NCBI GenBank assembly: GCA_020060215.1
Contig: JAGVAP010000124.1
Coordinates: 1 to 64,000, forward strand
Source: Deltaproteobacteria bacterium
GTDB lineage: Bacteria; Desulfobacterota; DSM-4660; Desulfatiglandales; HGW-15
DNA length: 64,000 nucleotides
Direction of reading: 5' to 3'
The notes under the pieces were generated by a model. It did not search any database. It saw nothing but the letters and a program-made list of their open reading frames with translations, and was not told where the DNA came from. Each line of letters begins with the position of its first letter. Within the stretch, counting starts at the first letter, position 1. The position numbers and the translations under genes were made by a program. Below are positions 1-8,596 of this stretch, one piece after another.

Positions 1-719
1 GAGCCACCCTTCCGCGCAGGAAGAATGAGGAACACGGCCTGACGCGAGATGCCTGCCTCCTTGGCCGTGGCGGCCGTATTCACCAGGTCCGTGTAGAGGA
101 TGGCCTGATCGGGCCAGCCCACCCTGTACGCGATGACCACGGGCGTATCCTCCGGGTACCCTCCGCCCAGAAGCTCCGCCACCATCTTCTCGGGCGTAGA
201 TGCGGAGAGATAGACAGCCATGGACGCTCCATGCCTGGCCAGTTCCCTGAGCCGCTCCTTCTCGGGGACAGGGGTACGCCCCTCCATACGTGTGACAATG
301 AGGGTCTGGGTCTTCTCGGGGAGGGTAAAGGAGACCATGGCTGCCGCCGCAGCGGCAAACGCCGCACTCACCCCGGGCACGACCTCGTACCGGACGCCTT
401 CCCGGTCCAACAGATCCATCTGCTCCTGCACGGCCCCGTACAAGGACGGGTCTCCGGTATGGACTCTTACGGCGATGCCCCCCTCCCTCACGGTCTGCAT
501 CATGGTCTCATGCGTCTCGGCGAGCGTCATGGACGAGGAGTCCACCAATCGCGCTCCCTTGCGTGCGCTGGAGACCGCTTCCGGCGGAACCAGGGATCCC
601 GTATAGAGAACCAGGTCGGCCTCTTCGATACACCTTCGTCCCTTCAGAGTGAGAAGCTCCGGATCGCCCGGGCCTGCGCCCACGAAGTAAACCCGGCAGC
701 GGTGTCTTTCCTCTCCCAT
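1..719 (-). CDS. cbiF: Cobalt-precorrin-4 / precorrin-4 C11-methyltransferase, 3' end cut by window edge
   Basis: Read directly on the minus strand, 239 codons are open from the ATG at 719 to the window edge, so the C-terminus is missing (about 20 residues, going by usual family size). The N-terminus VYFVGAGPGDPELLTLKG is the SAM-binding glycine-rich loop of the tetrapyrrole methylase fold. The segments HTGDPSLYGA and EVVPGVSAAFAAAA are typical of CbiF/CobM. The enzyme methylates C11 of the corrin ring using S-adenosylmethionine in the cytoplasm. A purine-rich stretch (agaggaaaga) precedes the start. It has the same orientation as the cbiET-cbiD-cbiC-cbiA-cobQ run at 6.1-12.3 kb but is separated from it by three non-cobalamin genes. 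The rest of the cluster probably continues to the left. Confidence 0.93.
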   Translation of the reverse strand, partial: MGEERHRCRVYFVGAGPGDPELLTLKGRRCIEEADLVLYTGSLVPPEAVSSARKGARLVDSSSMTLAETHETMMQTVREGGIAVRVHTGDPSLYGAVQEQMDLLDREGVRYEVVPGVSAAFAAAAAAMVSFTLPEKTQTLIVTRMEGRTPVPEKERLRELARHGASMAVYLSASTPEKMVAELLGGGYPEDTPVVIAYRVGWPDQAILYTDLVNTAATAKEAGISRQAVFLILPARKGG

Positions 720-815
720 GCCTCGGTCTTTCCTCTAACGTGATTGCCGTCTCGCATCTTGCGCGGTGGGGGGAGACCCCTTGAGAAACGGCAACTGGAG
801 CAAGAGGAGGGTAAT

Positions 816-1007
816 ATGGAATCGTGCAAAAGAAAAGACGTAAGACAGAGGCTTGTCAAAAAAGGCACAAGCGTGGACGGCGCTCACCCGAAGCTATCCG
901 GAGAAGCGGCATCCTGCATCAGCCGGACTGGAGAGGGGCTCCATTTCAGCCGCTCTCGTTTGAGCGCACAGGTGATGCAGCTACCAGGGCGGCCCGGTCA
1001 CCCTTGA
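816..1007 (+). CDS. Possible 63-residue small ORF, doubtful
   Basis: An ATG at 816 follows a good ribosome-binding site (gaggagg, 5 bases before the start) and opens a 63-codon frame on the plus strand between two minus-strand genes. The product is basic, begins MESCKRKDVRQRLVKKG and matches no family I recognise. The base composition is less clearly coding than that of its neighbours. It otherwise lies in a 316-base gap (720-1035) where I see nothing else; I looked for a cobalamin riboswitch upstream of cbiF and did not find a convincing B12 box. Confidence 0.18.
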   Translation: MESCKRKDVRQRLVKKGTSVDGAHPKLSGEAASCISRTGEGLHFSRSRLSAQVMQLPGRPGHP

Positions 1008-1035
1008 AGGATCGGCCCCCTGCCTTCCCGGGTTC

Positions 1036-2184
1036 CTAATGCCGCGCCGCGGCCGCGTCGCGCGGCTGTTTCCCGGTTTCTATGTAGGTCTTCATCCTGG
1101 CGAGGTCCTCGTCCAGCTGCGTTTTCGGGTCCGACCCCACCAGAGACACGAGGGCGTGGCCGATCGCCCCTCCGGGAGGGTTGTAGGTCATGCGGATCTC
1201 AACGGTCGTGCTCCCGTCCGGGTTCGACATGAATTTCAGGATGCCGGCATGCTGTACGACCGAGCCGGACTCCGTGCGCCAGGCCAGCTCCTGGTTGGGG
1301 ATCCTCGAAGTCAACACCGCATCCCATTCCACAGGCATCTCACCAGGGCCCGATACGGTCCATCGATAGCGGTCTCCGTCGACCTTGCTGACCCTCTGAA
1401 CGTTTCTCATGAAGTTCGGGAAATCTTCAAAACGGGAGAGGGCTCCGTAAACGGTCTCGATGGGTGCATCCACGTTGATGGTCTTCTGGATATCCACCCC
1501 CCGCCTCCGGCCGATGCCGATGATCCTCTTCATGTCCATATTCGTCAAGGCCCGGGTAAAGAGCGCTGCACCCGAAAACATGGCCGCGGTTCCGGCAACC
1601 CCCCGGCTTCTCAGGCCGTAGACCGCCATCGCACCTCCGGCCAGGCCCGTCAGGAATCGGGCTGCGGGAGACCAGTTCGACTGCAGGAGCTCAAATCGCC
1701 CACCGCCGAGCCGGCGTGTCGGCTCCCCCTGGAGGCCCGGCACCCGATCGGGATCCTCGTGCGCCTCCAGCCGGCTTTCGATATCTTTTACACCACGCAC
1801 CGATCGGACCCGGTTCATCAGGGCCTTGATCTCGTTGGCGAGGACCACCCCCTTCAGGATGATACGGCCGTCCACGGCGTCCACATCGATCGACCCCGGA
1901 TGGCTTACCGCACCGCCCAGCTTTGCACGCACACGCTCCACGAGCACGTCCGGTCCCACCGGCTTCTCCCGGGAAAAGAGTTGTTTTGCCTCGATCGCCA
2001 GGCCCCTCGTCCGGTTCCTGATGTCTCTGGACGTGACGTCCAGGGCGTTCCTCGCCTGGTTCATACCGCGAGTGGCCTTGTCGCGGATCAATGCCCGCCT
2101 GCGCCTCCCTGAGGCGGGATCAAAAAGATACATCAGGCCGGCACCCATTCCGGCCGTCGCAAACACGATCTTTCTCCAATCCAT
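1036..2184 (-). CDS. Membrane-anchored BON-SRPBCC protein
   Basis: 382 residues. The N-terminus (about residues 5-22, IVFATAGMGAGLMYLFDP) is a short hydrophobic glycine-rich segment followed by a basic cluster, resembling YtxH-type anchors. Residues about 78-142 form a BON domain (LVERVRAKLG, then DGRIILKGVV and VRGVKDIES). A second hydrophobic Gly/Ala-rich stretch lies near 178-215. Residues about 230-370 are an SRPBCC/polyketide-cyclase-like domain (INVDAPIETVYGALSRFEDF), a hydrophobic-ligand-binding fold. The start ATG follows aggaggc. Its role is unknown; the domain mix suggests an envelope lipid- or stress-related function, which is inference. It sits with cbiF on the minus strand but has no evident link to cobalamin. 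Confidence 0.85.
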   Translation of the reverse strand: MDWRKIVFATAGMGAGLMYLFDPASGRRRRALIRDKATRGMNQARNALDVTSRDIRNRTRGLAIEAKQLFSREKPVGPDVLVERVRAKLGGAVSHPGSIDVDAVDGRIILKGVVLANEIKALMNRVRSVRGVKDIESRLEAHEDPDRVPGLQGEPTRRLGGGRFELLQSNWSPAARFLTGLAGGAMAVYGLRSRGVAGTAAMFSGAALFTRALTNMDMKRIIGIGRRRGVDIQKTINVDAPIETVYGALSRFEDFPNFMRNVQRVSKVDGDRYRWTVSGPGEMPVEWDAVLTSRIPNQELAWRTESGSVVQHAGILKFMSNPDGSTTVEIRMTYNPPGGAIGHALVSLVGSDPKTQLDEDLARMKTYIETGKQPRDAAAARH

Positions 2185-2657
2185 AACTCGTGCCTCCTAT
2201 CGTTGATCTACGAAGACGAACTCCCAATGCAGGCAACCCAAGACCGGCCACCACGGCACGAAGAGACCAGGAAACCCATCGCACATCGCAGCTTCCTTTG
2301 GTCTTGGTGCCTTCGCGGCAGATCTTCTCTGCAGATTGCACAGCGTTTAAGACAGCCTAACCAGTGTAACTCTCACGGAATGGCCGATAAATGAGGAGGT
2401 TCCTGTATTTGGCCCGGGACCCATGCGTATCGGGAAGAAGGAGGCCGGCCTGATTTTCCTCTATGAAGGCGCCGACCCGATCCGCTCCGGTTCTTCAATC
2501 AGGCGGAAGGGTCTACAGAACGGGGGCGGAGAGCGAAAATACAGTGGTTCCTTTATTCACCCCCGCTTCCGCAGCAGGTAGCATGGTAGGCGGCCGCGAG
2601 GTCGTGCCGGCGCTGTCCCGGAGCATCCCCCATGGACGAGGGCCCGTTTAGCTCCCC
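2185..2657. other. 473-base intergenic region
   Basis: Divergent spacer between the BON-SRPBCC gene (minus) and the SLC13 carrier (plus). It contains one copy of the dispersed palindromic repeat (2247-2319). I found no convincing promoter or RNA gene in the remainder, although both flanking genes must be transcribed from here. Confidence 0.6.
2247..2319. repeat. Dispersed palindromic repeat, family 1, copy 1
   Basis: Imperfect inverted repeat. The left arm (2247-2273) begins gccaccacggcacgaagag and the right arm (2293-2319) ends ggtgccttcgcggc. The arms share the words gccac, cacgaag and aagac that mark this family. Related copies lie at 7403, 10683, 20145, 31073 (half), 44369 and 60703, always between genes or at gene ends. 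Confidence 0.75.
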
Positions 2658-4445
2658 ATGACCACCGAGATCATACTCATGCTCTTGATTGTGGGCGCCG
2701 CCCTGATCCTGTTTTCCCTTGAATGGATCCCCGCCGACGTGGTCGCCCTGGGCGTGCTGATCACGCTGATCGTCACAGGCCTCCTGCCGCCGGAAAAATC
2801 CTTTTCCGGATTCGGAAGCGATACGGTGTGGATGATCTTCGGCCTCTTCGTGCTCACCGCGGCCCTCCTGAACACGGGGGTGATCGACACGGCAAGGCGG
2901 TTGATCCTCCGCCATATCGGAGAGGACGAGAATCGGCTGATGACGGTCATCATGCTGACGACGGCCGGACTGAGCACGTTCATCAGCAATACGGCTTCCA
3001 CCGCTCTTCTTCTGCCGCTGGTCCTGGGGGTATCCGAACGGCTTCGCATCAGCTCATCCAGACTGCTGATGCCTCTTGCCTTCTCTTCCGTACTGGCCAG
3101 TTCCGTCACCCTGATCAGCACGTCCACCAACCTCGTCGTCAGCGGCCTGCTGGTACAGCACGGACTCGATCCGATCGGCATGTTCGAGCTCACCCCCGTC
3201 GGGCTCCCCATCCTGGTGGCCGGTCTCCTCTACATGCGGTTTCTGGGCAGGCGGCTCATGCCGGTCCGCGGACGCCCCGACGACCTCATGGATTTCGGAA
3301 AACGGGTATATCTGACGGAGCTCGTGATCCTGCCGGGCTCGCCGCTCGTGGGCAAGACCCTGGCGCAATCCGGGCTCGGGCACGATCTCGATCTGACCAT
3401 CCTCTGGCTGGTCCGTGGAAAGGTACGGCGCCTGGTTCCAAAGGCCCAGGAAGTGCTCCGGGCCGGCGATGAGCTCCTGGTGGAGGGAAAGCGGGAGGAG
3501 ATCCTCAAGATCAAGGAGAAGACCGGGATCGAGATCAAGGCCGACTACAAGCTCTCCGACCCAAAGTTCAAGGCGGAAGACATGAGCCTGGTGGAGGCGG
3601 TGCTCCTGCCCGGCTCCCCCCTGCTGGGGCGAACGCTGAAAGAGTCCAGGTTCCGCCATGAGTACGGGGTCCAGGTCCTTGCCCTCTATCGGCATGGAGA
3701 AACCATATTCCGCAAGATCAGCGAGATCTCCCTGCGGATGGGAGACGTGCTGCTGCTTCAGGGCCACCGGTCCAGGATAGCCAGGATCTCCCGAGCCGAG
3801 CGGGGGAACCTGCTGCACGTCCTGGGGGCCCTTTCCCTGGAGCCCCCGAATATGAGGCGCGCCCCTCTTGCCCTCGTCATCTTTGCCGGGGTCCTTGCCG
3901 CAGCGGCCTTTGGCCTCCTTCCCCTCCCCGTTTCCATCCTCCTCGGCGTCTTCCTGGTCTTCCTGACTCGCTGCATCAGCCCGGCAAGGGCTTACCGGGA
4001 GGTCGAATGGAGGGTCTTGATCCTGATCGGGAGCATGCTGGGCCTGGGGACCGCCATGGATCACACGGGCGCAGCCCATTTCCTGGCATCCAGGATCGTG
4101 GCCCTGGTCGGAGAGTCCCATCCGGCCTGGCTGCTCACAGGTTTCTTCTTTCTTGCGGTCCTCCTCACGCAGCCCATGTCCAACCAGGCCGCGGCCATTG
4201 TCGTTGTCCCCGTGGCGATTCAGACGGCCCTGCATCTCGGGCTGAACCCCAGGACCTTCGCCATGATCATCGCAGTGGCGGCCAGCACCTCGTACATCAC
4301 CCCTCTGGAGCCGTCCTGCCTCATGGTCTACGGACCGGGAGGTTACCGGTTCGTGGATTTTCTGAAGGTGGGCTCCCTGATGACCCTGGTCATCTACATC
4401 ATTTCCATCGTCCTTGTGCCGCGGCTTTGGCCGTTGGGTTATTGA
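2658..4445 (+). CDS. SLC13/DASS-type anion permease with two central RCK_C (TrkA-C) domains
   Basis: 595 residues. Two hydrophobic halves (about 1-205 and 395-595) flank a hydrophilic centre (about 225-370) holding two tandem RCK_C repeats, recognisable by LTELVILPGSPLVGKTL and VEAVLLPGSPLLGRTL. The membrane halves carry the family's signature helical hairpins (FISNTASTALLLPL and LTQPMSNQAAAIVVVPVAI, Asn/Thr-rich). Proteins of this layout carry dicarboxylates, citrate, sulfate or silicate-like anions with sodium; the sequence does not settle the substrate. RCK_C domains usually bind a small ligand and gate transport. It stands alone on the plus strand, interrupting the cobalamin genes. Confidence 0.9.
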   Translation: MTTEIILMLLIVGAALILFSLEWIPADVVALGVLITLIVTGLLPPEKSFSGFGSDTVWMIFGLFVLTAALLNTGVIDTARRLILRHIGEDENRLMTVIMLTTAGLSTFISNTASTALLLPLVLGVSERLRISSSRLLMPLAFSSVLASSVTLISTSTNLVVSGLLVQHGLDPIGMFELTPVGLPILVAGLLYMRFLGRRLMPVRGRPDDLMDFGKRVYLTELVILPGSPLVGKTLAQSGLGHDLDLTILWLVRGKVRRLVPKAQEVLRAGDELLVEGKREEILKIKEKTGIEIKADYKLSDPKFKAEDMSLVEAVLLPGSPLLGRTLKESRFRHEYGVQVLALYRHGETIFRKISEISLRMGDVLLLQGHRSRIARISRAERGNLLHVLGALSLEPPNMRRAPLALVIFAGVLAAAAFGLLPLPVSILLGVFLVFLTRCISPARAYREVEWRVLILIGSMLGLGTAMDHTGAAHFLASRIVALVGESHPAWLLTGFFFLAVLLTQPMSNQAAAIVVVPVAIQTALHLGLNPRTFAMIIAVAASTSYITPLEPSCLMVYGPGGYRFVDFLKVGSLMTLVIYIISIVLVPRLWPLGY

Positions 4446-4509
4446 TGTTGCCTGTTGCCGGTTCGTATGCATAGAATCAAAGGACATCGGGGACGAAAGG
4501 GACACGAGT

Positions 4510-4529
4510 GCACTCCACTACCGGAGTGC
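4510..4529 (+). terminator. GC-rich hairpin after the SLC13 gene
   Basis: A perfect 7-base stem (gcactcc / ggagtgc) with a 6-base loop lies 64 bases after the SLC13 stop codon. No T-run follows, so it is at best a weak or Rho-assisted terminator, or a processing hairpin between this gene and the next. Confidence 0.3.
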
Positions 4530-4631
4530 CGGACAAAGCTGTCCATTCCCGCCCGCCTCGCCGTAGCCTTGGCAAGGCATGTTGCCATGTATGATGAACC
4601 TTAGTCTTTCGCGTCCTCGGGAGAACTCCAC

Positions 4632-6125
4632 ATGGGTCGTCTTTGCCGATCTTCTCAGCTCGTCATCCCCAACGACCCGGCATTCGGTCCGGCTGCTGCA
4701 GGGTTTGTCGTTGAAGTCGCGAGGCTTATCGGGTTCGAGGGGCAGGACCTCCTATCCATTGCCCAAGGGGTGCAGAAGGCGGTCGAGAACGTGATCCGGT
4801 ATTCCTTTGAGCCTGGAGAGCGTGCTGACCTGACCCTGACCTGTGATCATAACCCCGAGGGGTTGCAGGTGAGGCTGCAGGACAAAGGGCTCCCTTTCGG
4901 CTCTGCAGAGCTGTCCCCTGCGGGACAGGTGTGCCCGCCCGGGAGCGGCTCGGAGTTCTGTGCGGGGATCTTGGGGCTGAAGGAATTCGACGAGGTCCGT
5001 CTGCATAGCCTGGGGCCCGGCGGGAAGGAGACGGTCCTCATCAAGCACCTGAAGACCGCAGCGTTTGCGGAGGACCGGCAGGCCTGTGATCTCCTGCCGG
5101 CAATGGACCCGGTCCTCCCGCCTGAAAAAGTCCAGTGGTCAGTGAGGCAGGTGAGGCCCGAAGAGACGCCCGAGATTTCCAGGCTCGTATACGAGGCCTA
5201 TGGGTACACCTACTCGCACGAGTATGTCTACTACCCGCAGAGGATCGTGGCCCTGAACGAGGCCGGAAGGATCCACTCGGCGGTCGCCATTGCCGAAGGG
5301 AAGGAAATTGCGGGCCACTGCACACTCCGGTTCCCGGAAGGGCATCCCCATATTGCCGAGCTGGCGCAGGCGGTCGTAAAACCCGAATACCGCTCCAGGG
5401 GCTGCCTGAGGGTGCTGACCGAATACCTGCTGCAGGTGGCCCAAGAGATGGGTTTCAGGGGAGTATTCACCAAACCCGTCACCGAGCACCCCTTCTCCCA
5501 GAGGACCGCCTACCGGTTCGGGTTCAAGGACTGCGCCGTCCTCCTAGGCATCATCCCGAAGGACACACCGTTCAAAGGGTTCGCAGGCCCTCTTCCACAC
5601 CGGGGGAGCCTGCTCCTCCAATTCCGATATCTGGAGCATGTCCCGACAGGAATCTCCTTTGCGCCACCGCGCCACCGCGACATGATCTCGAGGATCCTTG
5701 AGGATATGGGGATCGCGCAGGAAGTCCGGAGCGAGGTTTCATCCGGGCCGGGAGACGGCGGGTCCATTCTGAAGACCCACACGGTACGCCTAAATCAATT
5801 TGCCCGCATGGTCATAGAGCGGAGCGGTCCGGACGTCGTGGATCAGGTCCGGACGGAATTGCGCGAGCTTATCATACGGAAAGTCGAAGTCGTCCAACTC
5901 TATCTAAACCTCGGCGACCCACAGACCATTCCCCTCTCCGGTGAGTTCGAGCAGCTCGGATTCTTCTTCGCCGGGCTTCTGCCCGAAGCCTTCCCCGACG
6001 GCCACGGACTGATCCTGCAGTTCCTGAACAACGCGGAGATCCGTTATGAGGCCGTCATGGTCGAAAGCCGAACCGCCCGGGAATTGCTGTCCTATGTTCA
6101 GGCGAACGACCCTAATCAGGAATGA
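4632..6125 (+). CDS. Anti-sigma-factor-type ATPase fused to a GNAT acetyltransferase
   Basis: 497 residues. The first ~145 residues resemble the RsbW-type HATPase fold: VQKAVENVIRYSFEPGE carries an N-box Glu and Asn, and LQDKGLPF resembles the G1 box. Residues about 165-320 form a GNAT-like acetyltransferase domain: VRPEETPEISRLVYEAYGY, then VVKPEYRSRGCLRVLTEYLL, which occupies the acetyl-CoA pyrophosphate loop position (R/Q-x-x-G-x-G/A, here RSRGCL, less canonical). About 170 further residues are unassigned. Such fusions probably link a phosphorylation-type switch to acylation of a target, but that is inference. It converges on cbiET with only 12 bases between stop codons. Confidence 0.75.
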   Translation: MGRLCRSSQLVIPNDPAFGPAAAGFVVEVARLIGFEGQDLLSIAQGVQKAVENVIRYSFEPGERADLTLTCDHNPEGLQVRLQDKGLPFGSAELSPAGQVCPPGSGSEFCAGILGLKEFDEVRLHSLGPGGKETVLIKHLKTAAFAEDRQACDLLPAMDPVLPPEKVQWSVRQVRPEETPEISRLVYEAYGYTYSHEYVYYPQRIVALNEAGRIHSAVAIAEGKEIAGHCTLRFPEGHPHIAELAQAVVKPEYRSRGCLRVLTEYLLQVAQEMGFRGVFTKPVTEHPFSQRTAYRFGFKDCAVLLGIIPKDTPFKGFAGPLPHRGSLLLQFRYLEHVPTGISFAPPRHRDMISRILEDMGIAQEVRSEVSSGPGDGGSILKTHTVRLNQFARMVIERSGPDVVDQVRTELRELIIRKVEVVQLYLNLGDPQTIPLSGEFEQLGFFFAGLLPEAFPDGHGLILQFLNNAEIRYEAVMVESRTARELLSYVQANDPNQE

Positions 6126-6137
6126 TTCCTGAAATCC

Positions 6138-7352
6138 TCAAAATGGTTTGGTCGTACTGACCACATACACCGGGTTCAACGACTCCAGCCGTTCGTCCCC
6201 GGCGAGAGAGCGGGATCGGGAGACGTGCACCTGGATGAACTCATAATCCCACCCCTTCGATCTCAAGCAACCCCTGACGGCCTCCAACGACCCGAGGAGG
6301 ACCACGTGGAGAGCCATCCTTCCTCCGGGTCTGAGGCGGGCCATGGCCGCTTCGAGTACCTCCCCTCCGCTGCCGAGACCGCCGCCGATGAAGGTCCGGT
6401 CCGGGTCCGGAAGATCTTTCAGGCATCCGGGCATGGTTCCCGACAGGATCTCCAAGGCATAGGCCCCGGTCCTTCTGCGGTTCTCGCCGATCATCTCCAC
6501 CCTTGATGGGTCTTTCTCGACGGAGAAGACCGCGCCTTCATGGGCGAGGACGGAGGCCTCCAGGCCGACGGATCCGCACCCCGCTCCGAGATCCCAGACC
6601 GTGTGGTGCGGCTCGATCCGGAGAGCGGCGAGGCCTACCGCCCGGACCTCCTTCTTGGTGATCAGCCCCGCGGTATGGAGGTACAGATCGTCATCCAGTC
6701 CCAAATGGAGGGAGACTTCCGGTCGGCCGGTCCTCTCCAGGATGACGAAGTTGAGGGGGGAAAAGAGATGAGCCCGCGCTTCCTCCAGTTCATACGAACC
6801 CCATTTCTCCCCCCGGCCTCCGAGGTCCTCGAACACCCACATGCGGAACCCTTCCACACCTCGCCCGATCAGGTCGACGGAGAGGGCTGCGGGGCCGGTG
6901 TTTCCGTCGGTGAAGATGCCGACGAGATCGCTGGAGGTGAGCGCCCTGAAGAGCGGGAAACGGTCCGACCTGCCGTGAAGGGACACGGTGCGGATGGACT
7001 CCCAGGGCACCTTCATCCGGGATGCCGCCGCCTGCAGGGTAGTCACGTTGGGGAATAAATGGACCTCCTCCTTTTCAAATGCGCTCAGCAGTCTCCGCCC
7101 GATGCCGAAGAACCCGGGATCCCCTTCCGCCAGGACCACCACGAGCCTGCCGGCGAGCCTTTCCTCCCGGACGGCCTGAAAGACCTCTTGCAGCGGGGTT
7201 TTGATGACGATCCTGCGGCCGCGGAAGTCGCTGAATCCCGCGAGAAGCCTCTCACCGCCGACCAGCACATCGGCGCCGGAGATCATCCTGCGCTTCTCTT
7301 CGTTCAGATCCTCGGGGGCGATTCCGAGCCCGATGACGTGGATGGGGTGCAT
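6138..7352 (-). CDS. cbiET: Cobalt-precorrin-7 C5-methyltransferase / C15-methyltransferase-decarboxylase (CbiE-CbiT fusion)
   Basis: 404 residues in two enzyme domains. Residues 1-205 are CbiE, a tetrapyrrole methylase (IHVIGLGIAPEDLNEEKRR, then VVVLAEGDPGFFGIGRRLL). Residues about 225-404 are CbiT, a class I SAM methyltransferase: ITKKEVRAVGLAALRI, then VWDLGAGCGSVGLEASVLA, the SAM-binding motif I, and GGGLGSGGEVLEAAMARL. Together they methylate C5 and C15 and remove the C12 acetate carboxyl group. The start ATG follows aaaagga. It is the last gene of the cobQ-cbiA-cbiC-cbiD-cbiET run, 146 bases after cbiD; that gap holds a family 1 repeat. Confidence 0.95.
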   Translation of the reverse strand: MHPIHVIGLGIAPEDLNEEKRRMISGADVLVGGERLLAGFSDFRGRRIVIKTPLQEVFQAVREERLAGRLVVVLAEGDPGFFGIGRRLLSAFEKEEVHLFPNVTTLQAAASRMKVPWESIRTVSLHGRSDRFPLFRALTSSDLVGIFTDGNTGPAALSVDLIGRGVEGFRMWVFEDLGGRGEKWGSYELEEARAHLFSPLNFVILERTGRPEVSLHLGLDDDLYLHTAGLITKKEVRAVGLAALRIEPHHTVWDLGAGCGSVGLEASVLAHEGAVFSVEKDPSRVEMIGENRRRTGAYALEILSGTMPGCLKDLPDPDRTFIGGGLGSGGEVLEAAMARLRPGGRMALHVVLLGSLEAVRGCLRSKGWDYEFIQVHVSRSRSLAGDERLESLNPVYVVSTTKPF

Positions 7353-7402
7353 GTCTTGGTCCTTTTGCGGGTTTCCCCTTGTCCGTGGTGCTGAATTTTA
7401 CC

Positions 7403-7465
7403 TTCGTGCTCTTCGCGGTGGAACACTCCCGGTTTTGACCACGAAGCACGCGAAGAGCAAGAAGA
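7403..7465. repeat. Dispersed palindromic repeat, family 1, copy 2
   Basis: Between cbiD and cbiET. The left arm (gtgctcttcgcggtgg, from about 7407) and the right arm (7439-7458, ccacgaagcacgcgaagagc) are imperfect inverted copies. The word cacgaag links it to the other family 1 copies. It is the most diverged full-length copy in the window. Confidence 0.6.
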
Positions 7466-7498
7466 GAGGATAAAACGGCTCGAGGGCTTCGCGCCCTT

Positions 7499-8575
7499 CT
7501 ATGTCTTCAACAGGAGCGCCCCGTCGACATCGAAGAGGAAAAGCGTGAGGTCCGGCGCCGCTCCTGCGAATTCACGTCCATGCCGAAGAGCCAGGCCGGC
7601 GACATGCATCAGGATCTGACCCGCCCCGGGCTCGGCCTGGATGTACCCGAGGGCTTCTCTGGCCGTATTCGCCTCTCGAATCCTCTGCAGCCTTGCCGCC
7701 CCCACCTCATAGATCCCGCACCATTCCGCAAGGAGATCGAAGTCGATGCGGGAGGCTTTCGCATGAGTATAGGCGTGGCCCTGGGCCATCTTGATCAGTT
7801 TCCCGAAGAAACAGGCGTAGAGGATCTCACGGAACCCCCGGTCCCCCGCTTCTTTCAGGGAGAAGGAGAAAAAATCCGCCACCTGGACAAAGGAGAGCTC
7901 GGGGAGGTCGGGGCGCAAACCCCTGAGAAAGGTCTCGCTCTTCCCTCCGGTGGAGAGGCAGACGGTCATGATCCCCGCCTGCTTCGCCACATTCATGGAG
8001 GTGCGGATGGTCTCGCGATAGGAGTCATGGGAAAAGGGTTTGACCGTCCCGCGGGTTCCCAGAATGGATATCCCACCCATGATCCCGAGCCTGGGGTTGA
8101 GGGTCTTCCTGGCGATCTCCTCACCGTTCTCCACGTCGATGACCGCTCGGACAGCTCCCGCGAGCCCTGCCTCCGACAACCCCTCCCGAAGGGCCGCTGC
8201 AATCTGACGCATCGGTACGGGATTGATGGCGGAGTCGCCCACCGGCACAGGAAGGCCGGGCCTGGTCACTCTCCCCACCCCCCGGCCGCCCGAGATGGAC
8301 ACCCCTTCACCGTTTTCCACCAGAAAGACCGTTGCGCCGATCACGGCCTTGTGCGTGACGTCCGGGTCGTCACCGGCATCCTTCATCACCGTCGCCCTTG
8401 CCCCCGTTCCCACCCTCTCCGCCGAACGGACGGGGATGCTCAGACGTCCTCCCATCGGCAGGGGGATCTCCACGGAGCCCGGTTTCTTGCCTGCCAGAAA
8501 GAGCAGGGCCGCCTTGGCGGCAGCCGCAGCGGCCGAACCGGTGGTGAACCCTTCTCGGAGTCTTTTTCGAGCCAT
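7499..8575 (-). CDS. cbiD: Cobalt-precorrin-5B C1-methyltransferase
   Basis: 358 residues, the normal CbiD length. The N-terminus RLREGFTTGSAAAAAAKAAL is the family hallmark, followed by VMKDAGDDPDVTHKA and GVGRVTRPGLPVPVGDSAINPVP. CbiD methylates C1 with SAM and is specific to the oxygen-independent corrin pathway, so this gene sets the route used by the organism. The ATG at 8575 was taken because the RxxRxGFTTG motif begins immediately after it. The gene follows cbiC by 21 bases and is probably in the same transcript. Confidence 0.96.
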   Translation of the reverse strand: MARKRLREGFTTGSAAAAAAKAALLFLAGKKPGSVEIPLPMGGRLSIPVRSAERVGTGARATVMKDAGDDPDVTHKAVIGATVFLVENGEGVSISGGRGVGRVTRPGLPVPVGDSAINPVPMRQIAAALREGLSEAGLAGAVRAVIDVENGEEIARKTLNPRLGIMGGISILGTRGTVKPFSHDSYRETIRTSMNVAKQAGIMTVCLSTGGKSETFLRGLRPDLPELSFVQVADFFSFSLKEAGDRGFREILYACFFGKLIKMAQGHAYTHAKASRIDFDLLAEWCGIYEVGAARLQRIREANTAREALGYIQAEPGAGQILMHVAGLALRHGREFAGAAPDLTLFLFDVDGALLLKT

Positions 8576-8596
8576 GAAATCGGATTCCGCAAGTCT

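Noticed and set aside
720..1035. Cobalamin riboswitch upstream of cbiF
   Set aside because: Short words resembling parts of the B12 riboswitch occur (gggaaggcaggggg on the minus strand), but not in the right order and without a convincing B12 box.
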